From: Deltaproteobacteria bacterium
GTDB taxonomy: Bacteria > Myxococcota_A > UBA9160
Assembly: GCA_003520425.1 (NCBI GenBank)
Contig: DOUU01000131.1
Span: 2,545 to 10,262, forward strand
Direction: 5' to 3'
DNA: 7,718 nucleotides
The notes beneath the pieces were generated by a model. That model worked only from the letters and a program-made list of their open reading frames with translations, was not told the DNA's origin and searched no databases. The translations under genes and the position numbers were made by a program. Below, one piece after another: positions 1 through 6,456 of the stretch. Each line of letters begins with the position of its first letter. Within the stretch, counting starts at the first letter, position 1.

Positions 1-134
1 CCTCCGCATCGGCGAAGCGAAGGGGTGGGCCACGCGAAGCAGACGCCACCCCGTACACTTTCTCCCAAGCGCGGAGAACCCCGACGTTGGCGTCTCCATT
101 CGTGTTAGCCTTGCCTCAAGGCCGCCGTGGGTCT

Positions 135-144
135 GGGGAGGAAG
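135..144 (+). promoter_or_regulatory. Shine-Dalgarno sequence that favours the GTG start at 147
   Basis: The purine run GGGGAGGAAG contains a perfect GGAGG at 137-141, five bases before the in-frame GTG at 147. The earlier candidate start, TTG at 87, has only GGAG at 73-76, ten bases away. The site lies inside the longer reading frame and so decides between the two starts. Seen directly; its use by ribosomes is inferred. Confidence 0.6.
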
Positions 145-146
145 CC

Positions 147-1952
147 GTGGCCACACCGTTTGATCCCCGTTCCGCTCCCGCTCGCATCGAGCCCGAGCCG
201 CTCTCGACCTCGTCTGACGACACGGAGTCGCTGGACGTATGGGGATTCCGAGACACGCGTTTTCGCGCGCGCCCGGACGGGGTCGTCGAGCTCACGGGCC
301 GGCGCTACGAGCTCTCGGGCCAGGAACTTCCCGACCTTCTGCACTGGGTGCAAGAGACGATCCACCCCGACGTCTCGCCGCACGACCTCAACCCTGCCCA
401 CTACCCTCCGCCCATCCCGCCGCCCGTGCGCAACGAAGCCTTCCTCGAAGAGATCAGGAAGATCGTGGGCCCGGACCAGCTGTCGGAGGCTGCGGAGCTT
501 CGACTGCGTCGCGGGCACGGCCACACCCTCGAGGAGATGTGGGCGATCAAGTATGGCGCTCTTCCGCGGGTGCCCGACCTCCTGGTGTGGCCGCAGGACG
601 AGGGACAGGTGGAAGCCATCGTGCAATCCGCCGTGCGGCACGACGTCGTGCTGATTCCCTACGGCGGCGGCACGAACGTGACGGACGCTCTGCGCTGTCC
701 TCGTCACGAGCACCGGATGATCGTGTCCGTGGATATGGGTCGGATGAACCGGGTGCTCTGGATCGATCCCGTAAACCGCATGGCAGCCATCCAGGCCGGC
801 GCCGTCGGGCGAAACATTCAGCGGGTTCTCGCCAAGTACGGTTTTACACTGGGGCATGAGCCCGACTCCGTTGAGTTTTCGACGCTTGGTGGTTGGATCG
901 CCACCCACTGCAGTGGCATGAAAAAGAACCGCTACGGCAACATCGAGGACATCGTGCTCGACCTGCGGGTCGTGACGGCGCGCGGCCTTCTCGACCGCAG
1001 TGCAGTATTTCCGCGCGAATCGGTGGGGAGCAGCGACCTGCGCCGATGGATCTTCGGCTCCGAGGGTTGTCTCGGTATTGTGACGAGTGCCGTGGTGAAA
1101 GTCGTGCCGTTGCCCGAGGCACAAGTCTACGGCTCGATCGTGTTTCCCGACTTTGAGTCGGGCGTGCGGTTCCTCTACGACCTTGAGGCACAAGGCAATA
1201 CCCCCGCGAGCGTGCGGCTTGTGGACAACCTCCAGTTCCAGCTCTCGCAGATGCTAAAGCCGCGCTCGACCGGCCTGAGGCACCTCGAGAGTCGTCTCCA
1301 GCGTCTCTTTGTGACGAAGGTGAAAGGCTTCGCCCTCGATCGCATGTCGGCCTGTACGCTGGTCTTTGAGGGCACAGGGCGGGAGGTGAAGGCGCAGCAA
1401 AGGGCGACCTACGCGCTGGCGCGTCGCTACGGCGGACTCGCGGGCGGAGCGTCGAACGGTCAGCGCGGCTACCAGCTCACCTTTGGCATCGCCTATATCC
1501 GCGATTGGATCATGAACCATTGGCTGCTCGGGGAGTCCTTCGAGACGTCGGTGCCGTGGAGCCAGACGCTCCCTCTGTGCGAGAGCGTGAAGCGACGAAT
1601 TCACGAGGAGTGCGCAAAGCGCAACATCGCGGGTACGCCGTTCGTCACCTGTCGCGTGACCCAGCTCTATCCCACCGGCGTGTGCATCTACTTCTATTTC
1701 GCCTTCTACTTTAAGGGCCTGTCGAAGCCTGCGGAGATCTATGCGGAAATCGAGCATGCGGCACGGGACGAGATCTTGCGCTCCGGGGGCTCGCTTTCCC
1801 ACCACCATGGGATCGGCAAGATTCGCCAGCCCTTCCTGCCGCGGATCGGTTCGCCGGGTGTCGCAACCTGGGCGCGGGAGATCAAGGCGGCGGTCGATCC
1901 GACCAACGTCTTCGGTGCCGCAAATCAGCTCTTCGGGAACTCCGATGCATAG
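147..1952 (+). CDS. agpS: Alkyldihydroxyacetonephosphate synthase (FAD-dependent, ether-lipid synthesis)
   Basis: Replaces the acyl chain of acyl-DHAP with a fatty alcohol, making the ether bond of ether lipids and plasmalogens. 601 aa from GTG 147. Motifs in order (that numbering): DVWGFRDTRF at 30-39 and LTGRRYELSG just after, both typical of the family N-terminus; FAD-binding loop PYGGGTNV at 171-178; TLGGWIATHCSGMKKN at 246-261, then YGNIEDIV; GSEGCLGIVT at 304-313; Arg357 in the ASVRLVDN segment, apparently matching human Arg419; GESFETS at 462-468; RVTQ at 503-506; CIYFYFAF at 513-520, whose Tyr515 matches the catalytic Tyr578 of the mammalian enzyme; SHHHG with the histidine triplet at 552-554; VDPTNVFG near the end. 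It covers the full mammalian catalytic part without the peroxisomal targeting extension. Start: GTG 147 has the best ribosome site; TTG 87 would give 621 aa, and the frame is open to the left edge. Family call is near certain; the start is less so. Confidence 0.95.
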   Translation: MATPFDPRSAPARIEPEPLSTSSDDTESLDVWGFRDTRFRARPDGVVELTGRRYELSGQELPDLLHWVQETIHPDVSPHDLNPAHYPPPIPPPVRNEAFLEEIRKIVGPDQLSEAAELRLRRGHGHTLEEMWAIKYGALPRVPDLLVWPQDEGQVEAIVQSAVRHDVVLIPYGGGTNVTDALRCPRHEHRMIVSVDMGRMNRVLWIDPVNRMAAIQAGAVGRNIQRVLAKYGFTLGHEPDSVEFSTLGGWIATHCSGMKKNRYGNIEDIVLDLRVVTARGLLDRSAVFPRESVGSSDLRRWIFGSEGCLGIVTSAVVKVVPLPEAQVYGSIVFPDFESGVRFLYDLEAQGNTPASVRLVDNLQFQLSQMLKPRSTGLRHLESRLQRLFVTKVKGFALDRMSACTLVFEGTGREVKAQQRATYALARRYGGLAGGASNGQRGYQLTFGIAYIRDWIMNHWLLGESFETSVPWSQTLPLCESVKRRIHEECAKRNIAGTPFVTCRVTQLYPTGVCIYFYFAFYFKGLSKPAEIYAEIEHAARDEILRSGGSLSHHHGIGKIRQPFLPRIGSPGVATWAREIKAAVDPTNVFGAANQLFGNSDA

Positions 1953-1983
1953 CGGACCGGTTTCGGCGGGATCGGATCAAGGA

Positions 1984-2000
1984 GGCTCCCTCCCGGAGCC
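1984..2000. terminator. Small GC hairpin just after the alkyl-DHAP synthase
   Basis: GGCTCC (1984-1989) pairs with GGAGCC (1995-2000) around the loop CTCCC, 31 bases after the stop codon. Six GC-rich pairs without a T tract: not a canonical intrinsic terminator, but it sits in the gap between two convergent genes, where one would be expected. Function is inferred. Confidence 0.25.
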
Positions 2001-2055
2001 CCGGCGAGATGGGCAGCGGAGCGGACCACTCCCAGCTCTTGTGATCTCGCGGCCA

Positions 2056-2073
2056 TCGCTGCCGTTGCAGCGA
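2056..2073. terminator. Perfect 7-bp hairpin in the convergent gap
   Basis: TCGCTGC (2056-2062) pairs with GCAGCGA (2067-2073) around the loop CGTT. It lies between the stops of the alkyl-DHAP synthase (1952) and the CoA-transferase (2149) and would fold from either strand, so it could act on both transcripts. No T tract follows on either strand, which lowers confidence. Confidence 0.3.
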
Positions 2074-2148
2074 GCCAGAGGGCGGAGTTCGAGGATTCGA
2101 GAGAACGGAGCCTAAGGAGACAGCGCATCGCCCCGCCACCCAAGCCCC

Positions 2149-3558
2149 TTAGCCTGGCCAGACGGGCGGATGTGTACCAAGGGGAGCACTGGGTCGCTCC
2201 CAGCGGGGGGGCGTCTCCGACAACCGCAGCGCCGGCGCGAGATGGCGGATGCGGCCATGCGCGGTGACGCTTTCTGTGGAGAAGGCGGCGATTTCCTCAG
2301 CCGAGAATGAGCTCGGTCGGCTTGTGATCATGGCCTCGTGCGTGGAGGCCTGCCTCGGCGCCGTGAGCTCGTCCGACCCGCGGCGGTGGATCCACATCGC
2401 GGTCTGACACAGAGAGGCCCGCACGTGCCAGCTCCCCCCTTCGCGCGCGCGCCGCGCGAGACCCACGAGGGCCCCGAGGGCGGCGAGATAGCCGGTCGTA
2501 TAGTCGCACGCCGCAGCGGGCACGAGTGCCGGCGCTTCGGTTCCGCCGTGGTCGTACGCCAGTCCGGTCACACTCTGGGCGAGCTGCTCCCAGCCCGCGC
2601 GCTCCCGCCAGGGACCCCGATGCCCATAGCAGTTGACCGACACATAGACGATTCCCCGCCCGAGCGCGCACAGGATTTGTGGTCCAAAGCCGCGGCGCTC
2701 GAGGGCCCCACTTCGATAGCCGTCCACAAACACGTCCGACTCAGACGCGAGGTGCTTTAGGCGCTCCATGTCCTCCGCTGTGTCGAGATCAAGCACTGTC
2801 GAAAGCTTCCCGTGGCCGGTGTCCACGACGAACGGTTCCACGTCGGGAAGACGCGGACACGTGACACGAAGGACATCGGCCCCGTGCTCTGCCAGGGTCC
2901 GGCTGCACGTCGGTCCCGCCAGAACACGCGTAAGATCGAGGACGCGAATCCCAGAGAGCGGACGCGCCGCGACGAAGCGGGGCGTCGCCTGACCCTCGCC
3001 GATCCGCACGACCTCGACAACCGGTAGCGCTGCAAGTGCCCGCCCTTGCGGGTGAGCGAACCATTCCTCTGCGCTGCGCACGACGGCTCCGCACAGCCGT
3101 GCCTGCGCGAGGGCTTCCTCAAGCGCCTCAGCGTCCCACCCCTGCACGGCCTTTGCAATCGCTTGACGGTCTTCTCCACACCCGAGAATTCGAAGCGTCC
3201 CCGCCGCAAGGTGCGGAAAGCCGCCGTGCAGGTGGATCCAGCGACCGTCGCGCGCGCGATAGAGCCCGATGGTCGGGCTCACTCCTCGAATGCCGATGTC
3301 CGGAGCACGCAAGAACGCAAAGCTCAAAAGCGATGCGCCTGCGTGTCTTAGGCCCACGCCGACCTGCTGGCGGCGGCCGGTCCGCAGCTCCCACAGCTCA
3401 GAAACGGCAAGGCCACACGCGGCCAGCGCAGCGGCACTCAGGGACGCAAGAGGAAAGCGACACGGAAAGACTGGCTCGTTCCCGTCGATGCGAACCTGGC
3501 CCGGGACCGGCTTCGCCAGGCCGACCAGGTTCACGAGCTCGTCGAGCGGCTCGTCCAT
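2149..3558 (-). CDS. Family III (CaiB/BaiF-type) acyl-CoA transferase, rearranged two-part form
   Basis: Moves CoA between carboxylic acids through an aspartyl-CoA thioester; substrate not predictable. 469 aa from ATG 3558. The first half carries elements normally found in the middle and C-terminal part of the fold: TGRRQQVGVGLR near 60-71, YRARDGRWIHLHGG at 100-113, EEWFAHPQGRA at 164-174. The second half holds the Rossmann-type start LSGIRVLDLTRVLAGP at 201-216, DTGHGKLSTVLDL at 246-258, YRSGALERRGFG at 281-292, then ACDYTTGYLAALGAL, whose Asp352 aligns with the catalytic Asp169 of formyl-CoA transferase. It ends with SETPPRWERPSAPLGTHPPVW, the usual tail of this subgroup. I recall the same order and tail from proteins annotated simply as CoA transferase in other Proteobacteria, so it is not an assembly artefact. 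Start: the frame is open up to GTG 3681 (510 aa), but the extra 41 residues have no family resemblance; no clear ribosome site precedes ATG 3558. It is 249 bases downstream of the serpin on the same strand. Confidence 0.9.
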   Translation of the reverse strand: MDEPLDELVNLVGLAKPVPGQVRIDGNEPVFPCRFPLASLSAAALAACGLAVSELWELRTGRRQQVGVGLRHAGASLLSFAFLRAPDIGIRGVSPTIGLYRARDGRWIHLHGGFPHLAAGTLRILGCGEDRQAIAKAVQGWDAEALEEALAQARLCGAVVRSAEEWFAHPQGRALAALPVVEVVRIGEGQATPRFVAARPLSGIRVLDLTRVLAGPTCSRTLAEHGADVLRVTCPRLPDVEPFVVDTGHGKLSTVLDLDTAEDMERLKHLASESDVFVDGYRSGALERRGFGPQILCALGRGIVYVSVNCYGHRGPWRERAGWEQLAQSVTGLAYDHGGTEAPALVPAAACDYTTGYLAALGALVGLARRAREGGSWHVRASLCQTAMWIHRRGSDELTAPRQASTHEAMITSRPSSFSAEEIAAFSTESVTAHGRIRHLAPALRLSETPPRWERPSAPLGTHPPVWPG

Positions 3559-3807
3559 GTTGGGTGGGATTCTGCCGCGGTCGTTGCCATCGGGCCACAC
3601 GGAGCCGGTCTTTCTCTCCCTTTCGCGCGAGTCGTTTCGGCCGAGCAGCGCCCGGCTTACGAGTGATCGTGGATGACCCACACCGCTGTCATGGCGAAGA
3701 CCGCCTTCCCCACCTTCAAAAGGTCCAGGGCCTTGGCACCGAGCGACTCTAGCGACCCTTGCCCGTGGGAGAGACGGCGCCTCTGTGGTAAGTGAGCGCG
3801 CGCCTGA
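3559..3807. other. Spacer between serpin and CoA-transferase
   Basis: 249 bases separate two minus-strand genes. Part of it (3559-3681) is open in the CoA-transferase frame. On the minus strand around 3657-3760 another frame reads a short hydrophobic stretch containing LLKVGKAVFAMTAVWVI and then stops at 3657; it vaguely recalls a membrane segment, but the frame runs back into the serpin gene out of phase, so I do not call it a gene. I see no clear promoter or terminator. Confidence 0.4.
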
Positions 3808-5055
3808 CTACTGGCTTGCAGGATCGTAGACCGAGCCGGCGAAGAGGACGGCGCCCGTCCCTGCGTCCGGACCTGCCCCGCGATCGACGATCGCGACGAA
3901 AAAGGGTTGGTCCGCCACGAACCTGAACGGCGCCTCTCGCGGCAGGGCCACCGAAGTGGGTCTTGCCTCAACTGCGGTCGCGGCCGCGGCCTCGGCCCCC
4001 GCCTCATTGACCTCAAGTACCGCTTCGTGAAGGACCCGGCTGATGAAAAAACCGCTCCCACTCGAAGAGAAGCGCGAGAAGTCCGCGCTCCGGGCATCAA
4101 AGGCCTGCACCATGCCCAGTGCCCGGAGAGCATCTGTCAGTTCCGACTTGTAGCGCAGCGTGAAACGGGGGATGGAGACGCTGCCGCGCCGCCGAGGCGC
4201 CGCCGAAATCTCCCGCAATTTCTCCGCGTCTAGCAGGCCTTGCACCTCAGAAAGCCTTCTCCCTTTCGCCGGCGGGAGAAACCACATCACAGCATGCTTT
4301 CTCTGCCCGAAGCTCAAGCCCACGCCCTGATAGTCCTCGTTTTCCACATAGGGATATTCATCCGTTGCATTCATCATTTTGACTTTCTTGGGGCGGCCCC
4401 CAATCAGCGTGAAGTCGGCCTCTTGCGTCTGCGCGGGATCGAATGCACTGTGCCATGAGCCCTTAAAGTGCACGGCGCTGATGAGGTAGCCGGCGGCGTT
4501 CCTCGGAATCCTGTCCAGCAGCTCGGGAATCCTTCCCCTGGTTTGTTCTTTGATCCAGCCGTTGATCGTGACCAGGGTGCGGGGATCCTCAAACGGGAGG
4601 GCGCGCACTTCAGCCGAGTAGAACTTCCTGCATTCTGACGCGAAATCCTCGTTGACCTGCACCATCTCAGAGTTTCCCCACAGCGAATTGGCGACGGCGA
4701 GCATGCTGTCGGTGTGCGCGAGGGAAATATCGATGAGTGCGCGATTGGCTGCGAGGAGCTCGAGGTCCCCGACATGCATGGTGTTCAGCATTTCGGCAAG
4801 CGTCTTGCCGCTGGCCGCGCCGGAGGCCATTTGGAGCGCTGAAGAGATGCTGAACGGCGAGACGAAGAGATTCTCGCCCTCCTTGTGGAGCTTTCCGATG
4901 AGCTCAAAACCAAATCGGTTGTTCCGTTCGGCCAATCGATTCGCCAGTTCGCTCGCCGCGGAGTTCTGGTTCGCTTGGCCGCGCGCATCGGCTTGCGCGA
5001 GCATGATGAGGACCAACGCCGCTGCGATTGAAAATTGAATCGGCCCCTTCTTCAC
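3808..5055 (-). CDS. Secreted serpin (serine protease inhibitor family I4)
   Basis: A 415-aa serpin, the usual length. Serpins trap proteases by cleavage of a reactive loop that then inserts into the main beta-sheet. Residues 1-24 form a signal peptide: KK, a hydrophobic core, then AQADA with predicted cleavage after Ala24; no lipobox cysteine, so it should be free in the periplasm or outside. Motifs: NLFVSPFSIS at 62-71; INGWIKEQTRGRIPELL at 164-180; HFKGSW at 196-201; FTLIGGRPKKVKMM at 215-228; VSIPRF at 293-298; LHEAVLEVNEAGAEAAAAT at 342-360, the hinge. Counting Glu351 as P17 gives P8 Thr360, P3 Arg365, P2 Pro366, P1 Thr367, P1' Ser368. The alanine-rich hinge indicates an inhibitory serpin. 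The shutter His343 is kept, but the partner Asn (Asn186 in alpha-1-antitrypsin) is Ser193 here. Start: GTG 5055 begins the signal peptide, with GGGGG six bases upstream. The frame stays open to 5322, but that extension is arginine-rich and unlike the family. Confidence 0.93.
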   Translation of the reverse strand: MKKGPIQFSIAAALVLIMLAQADARGQANQNSAASELANRLAERNNRFGFELIGKLHKEGENLFVSPFSISSALQMASGAASGKTLAEMLNTMHVGDLELLAANRALIDISLAHTDSMLAVANSLWGNSEMVQVNEDFASECRKFYSAEVRALPFEDPRTLVTINGWIKEQTRGRIPELLDRIPRNAAGYLISAVHFKGSWHSAFDPAQTQEADFTLIGGRPKKVKMMNATDEYPYVENEDYQGVGLSFGQRKHAVMWFLPPAKGRRLSEVQGLLDAEKLREISAAPRRRGSVSIPRFTLRYKSELTDALRALGMVQAFDARSADFSRFSSSGSGFFISRVLHEAVLEVNEAGAEAAAATAVEARPTSVALPREAPFRFVADQPFFVAIVDRGAGPDAGTGAVLFAGSVYDPASQ

Positions 5056-5433
5056 GCATTGCCCCCACTGACACGAGGCCGCACGGGCCGCGGCGAGAGT
5101 TTCCGCGCGCTCCGCGAGCAGAACCAAGGTCACGAGCGCGACGGAACCCCGGCCCTCACCTCTTCGGCCGGAAAGGTGGCGTAAGATACCGGATGTGGCA
5201 TTGAAAACGGCTCGGCGCTGACACGCCCTCGGAGCGTGCGGCCGGGGCCACGAGGGGGCGAGGTTGCCTTCAGGGCGGAGAGTGTGCGCTCGAGAGAATT
5301 CGACCGCCTCACTTCGCAACACGCCATCCCGGGAACAACCTGATCGTGGGAGAAAAGGGTCGCCGAGCAGACCATGCCGAGAGCCACGCTATGGTTTTTT
5401 GGGCTCGGGACCCTTGTGGCCAGAGGGGTTGAG
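5056..5433. other. Divergent regulatory spacer between serpin and SDR genes
   Basis: 378 bases between two diverging starts, so it must hold promoters for both genes, although I cannot place either with confidence. A less GC-rich patch at 5182-5207 reads TATCTT on the minus strand (5188-5183), a possible -10 box for the serpin, but no good -35 box lies at normal spacing. CCCTCG at 5226-5231 and CGAGGG at 5251-5256 could pair across a GC-rich interior. Open frames on both strands continue from the flanking genes into this spacer (serpin frame to 5322, SDR frame to 5374), but neither extension looks like protein of its family. Confidence 0.45.
5423..5428 (+). promoter_or_regulatory. Shine-Dalgarno sequence that sets the SDR start at 5434
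   Basis: GAGGGG lies five bases before ATG 5434. The upstream in-frame ATG at 5374 has no comparable purine run and would add about 20 residues ahead of a normal SDR N-terminus. This favours 5434. Seen directly; use is inferred. Confidence 0.6.
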
Positions 5434-6396
5434 ATGAGCGAAAGCGTGCATTGGTCGGCCGCCGATCTTCCCGATCTCGCCGGCAAGGTCTTCGTGGTGA
5501 CGGGCGGCAACAGTGGCCTCGGGCTCGAGACCGCCCGCGAACTCGCTCGCAAAGGCGGACACGTGGTGATCGCCTGTCGCGACGCGGCCAAGGCGGCGGC
5601 AGCACTTTCGCAGATCCGAGCCAGCGCGCCGGCCGCCTCCTGCGAGGCCCTGGAACTTGATCTCGCGAGCCTTGCTTCCGTACGCGCCTTCGCCGAAGCG
5701 TTCGGAGGGCGCTACCGCAGGCTCGATGCGTTGTGTAACAACGCGGGCGTCATGGCCCTCCCCTATCGCAGGACAAAAGACGGATTTGAGATGCAGTTCG
5801 GTACGAATCACCTCGGCCATTTCGCCCTCACCGGGCGCCTGCTTGACGTCCTCTGTGCGACGCCGGGTGCTCGCGTCGTCAATGTGAGCAGCACGATGCA
5901 CCGCATGGGGCGGATTCGGTTCGATGACCTGCAGAGCGAGCGCAGCTATGGGCGATGGCGTGCATACGGCCAGAGCAAGCTTGCAAACTTGCTTTTCACC
6001 TACGAACTCGCGCGCCGGGCCGAGAAGGCCGGCCTTGGTCTCGTGAGCGCCGCTGCGCACCCCGGATACGCAGCAACGAATCTCCAGACCGCCGGCCCCC
6101 GAATGAAGGGCTCGGCGTGGATGGAGCGTCTTTGGCTCCTCGGGAATCGCTTGTTCGCGCAGACGCCTGCGATGGGAGCGCTTCCCATCCTGTACGCGGC
6201 AGCCGCGCCAGGGGTGCGTGGGGGCGACTACTTTGGCCCAAGCAGGGTCGGGGAAATGTGGGGCAGCCCGAAGAAGGTGCGCTCGAGTTCCCGCTCGTAT
6301 GACCTCGAAGCCGCGGTCCACCTATGGCAGGTCTCGCAAGACCTCACCGGCGTCGACTTTGCCCGTCTTGGCGAGGAAGCCAGGCTCTCGTGCTAG
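5434..6396 (+). CDS. Short-chain dehydrogenase/reductase, retinol-dehydrogenase-like
   Basis: NAD(P)-dependent oxidoreductase of 320 aa. Motifs from ATG 5434: cofactor loop TGGNSGLG at 23-30; Arg49-Asp50 at the end of the second strand (ACRD), a position that often contacts the adenine ribose or phosphate; NNAG at 102-105; Asn125 in TNHLGHF; Ser152/Ser153 in NVSS; the catalytic pair Tyr178 and Lys182 in YGQSKLAN; HPG at 209-211. The NHLGHF block, the YxxSKLAN signature and the length fit the subgroup containing retinol dehydrogenases, WWOX and protochlorophyllide reductase; substrate is not predictable within it. There is no signal peptide from this start. The alternative ATG 5374 would add a hydrophobic stretch, but ribosome-site spacing favours 5434. 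It diverges from the serpin and converges on the M41-like gene. A role in reducing alkyl- or acyl-DHAP would fit the ether-lipid gene upstream but is speculation. Confidence 0.92.
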   Translation: MSESVHWSAADLPDLAGKVFVVTGGNSGLGLETARELARKGGHVVIACRDAAKAAAALSQIRASAPAASCEALELDLASLASVRAFAEAFGGRYRRLDALCNNAGVMALPYRRTKDGFEMQFGTNHLGHFALTGRLLDVLCATPGARVVNVSSTMHRMGRIRFDDLQSERSYGRWRAYGQSKLANLLFTYELARRAEKAGLGLVSAAAHPGYAATNLQTAGPRMKGSAWMERLWLLGNRLFAQTPAMGALPILYAAAAPGVRGGDYFGPSRVGEMWGSPKKVRSSSRSYDLEAAVHLWQVSQDLTGVDFARLGEEARLSC

Positions 6397-6438
6397 AAGA
6401 CCGACCAAAGCCCCTTTCGTTTTCCCGCAAGGCCTCAG

Positions 6439-6456
6439 GCGCGAGACACTTCGCGC
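6439..6456. terminator. GC hairpin in the 60-base convergent gap
   Basis: GCGCGA (6439-6444) pairs with TCGCGC (6451-6456) around the loop GACACT. It lies directly after the stop of the minus-strand peptidase-like gene (6457) and 42 bases after the SDR stop. No T tract follows, so a termination role is inferred from position and stem only. Confidence 0.3.

Noticed and set aside
105..1193. Long minus-strand open frame opposite the alkyl-DHAP synthase (362 codons)
   Set aside because: Antisense to a gene with unmistakable family motifs; its product is His/Arg-rich and shows no domain. It is a by-product of GC-rich codon use.
3262..3280. 8-bp perfect stem-loop, GAGCCCGA and TCGGGCTC around TGG
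   Set aside because: Lies within the conserved coding region of the CoA-transferase (encoding SPTIGL), so it is better explained by codons than by regulation.
3036..3752. Plus-strand open frame of 238 codons opposite the CoA-transferase
   Set aside because: Arg/Pro/Ala-rich product with no motif, antisense to a clear CoA-transferase.
3657..3807. Hydrophobic stretch (LLKVGKAVFAMTAVWVI) in the spacer after the serpin, vaguely like a membrane segment of a site-2-protease-type protein
   Set aside because: About 50 codons, no start of its own, and its frame runs back out of phase through the serpin gene. Too short to support a call.
5389..6321. Long minus-strand open frame opposite the SDR gene (310 codons)
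   Set aside because: The plus-strand SDR carries all family motifs; the antisense product has none.
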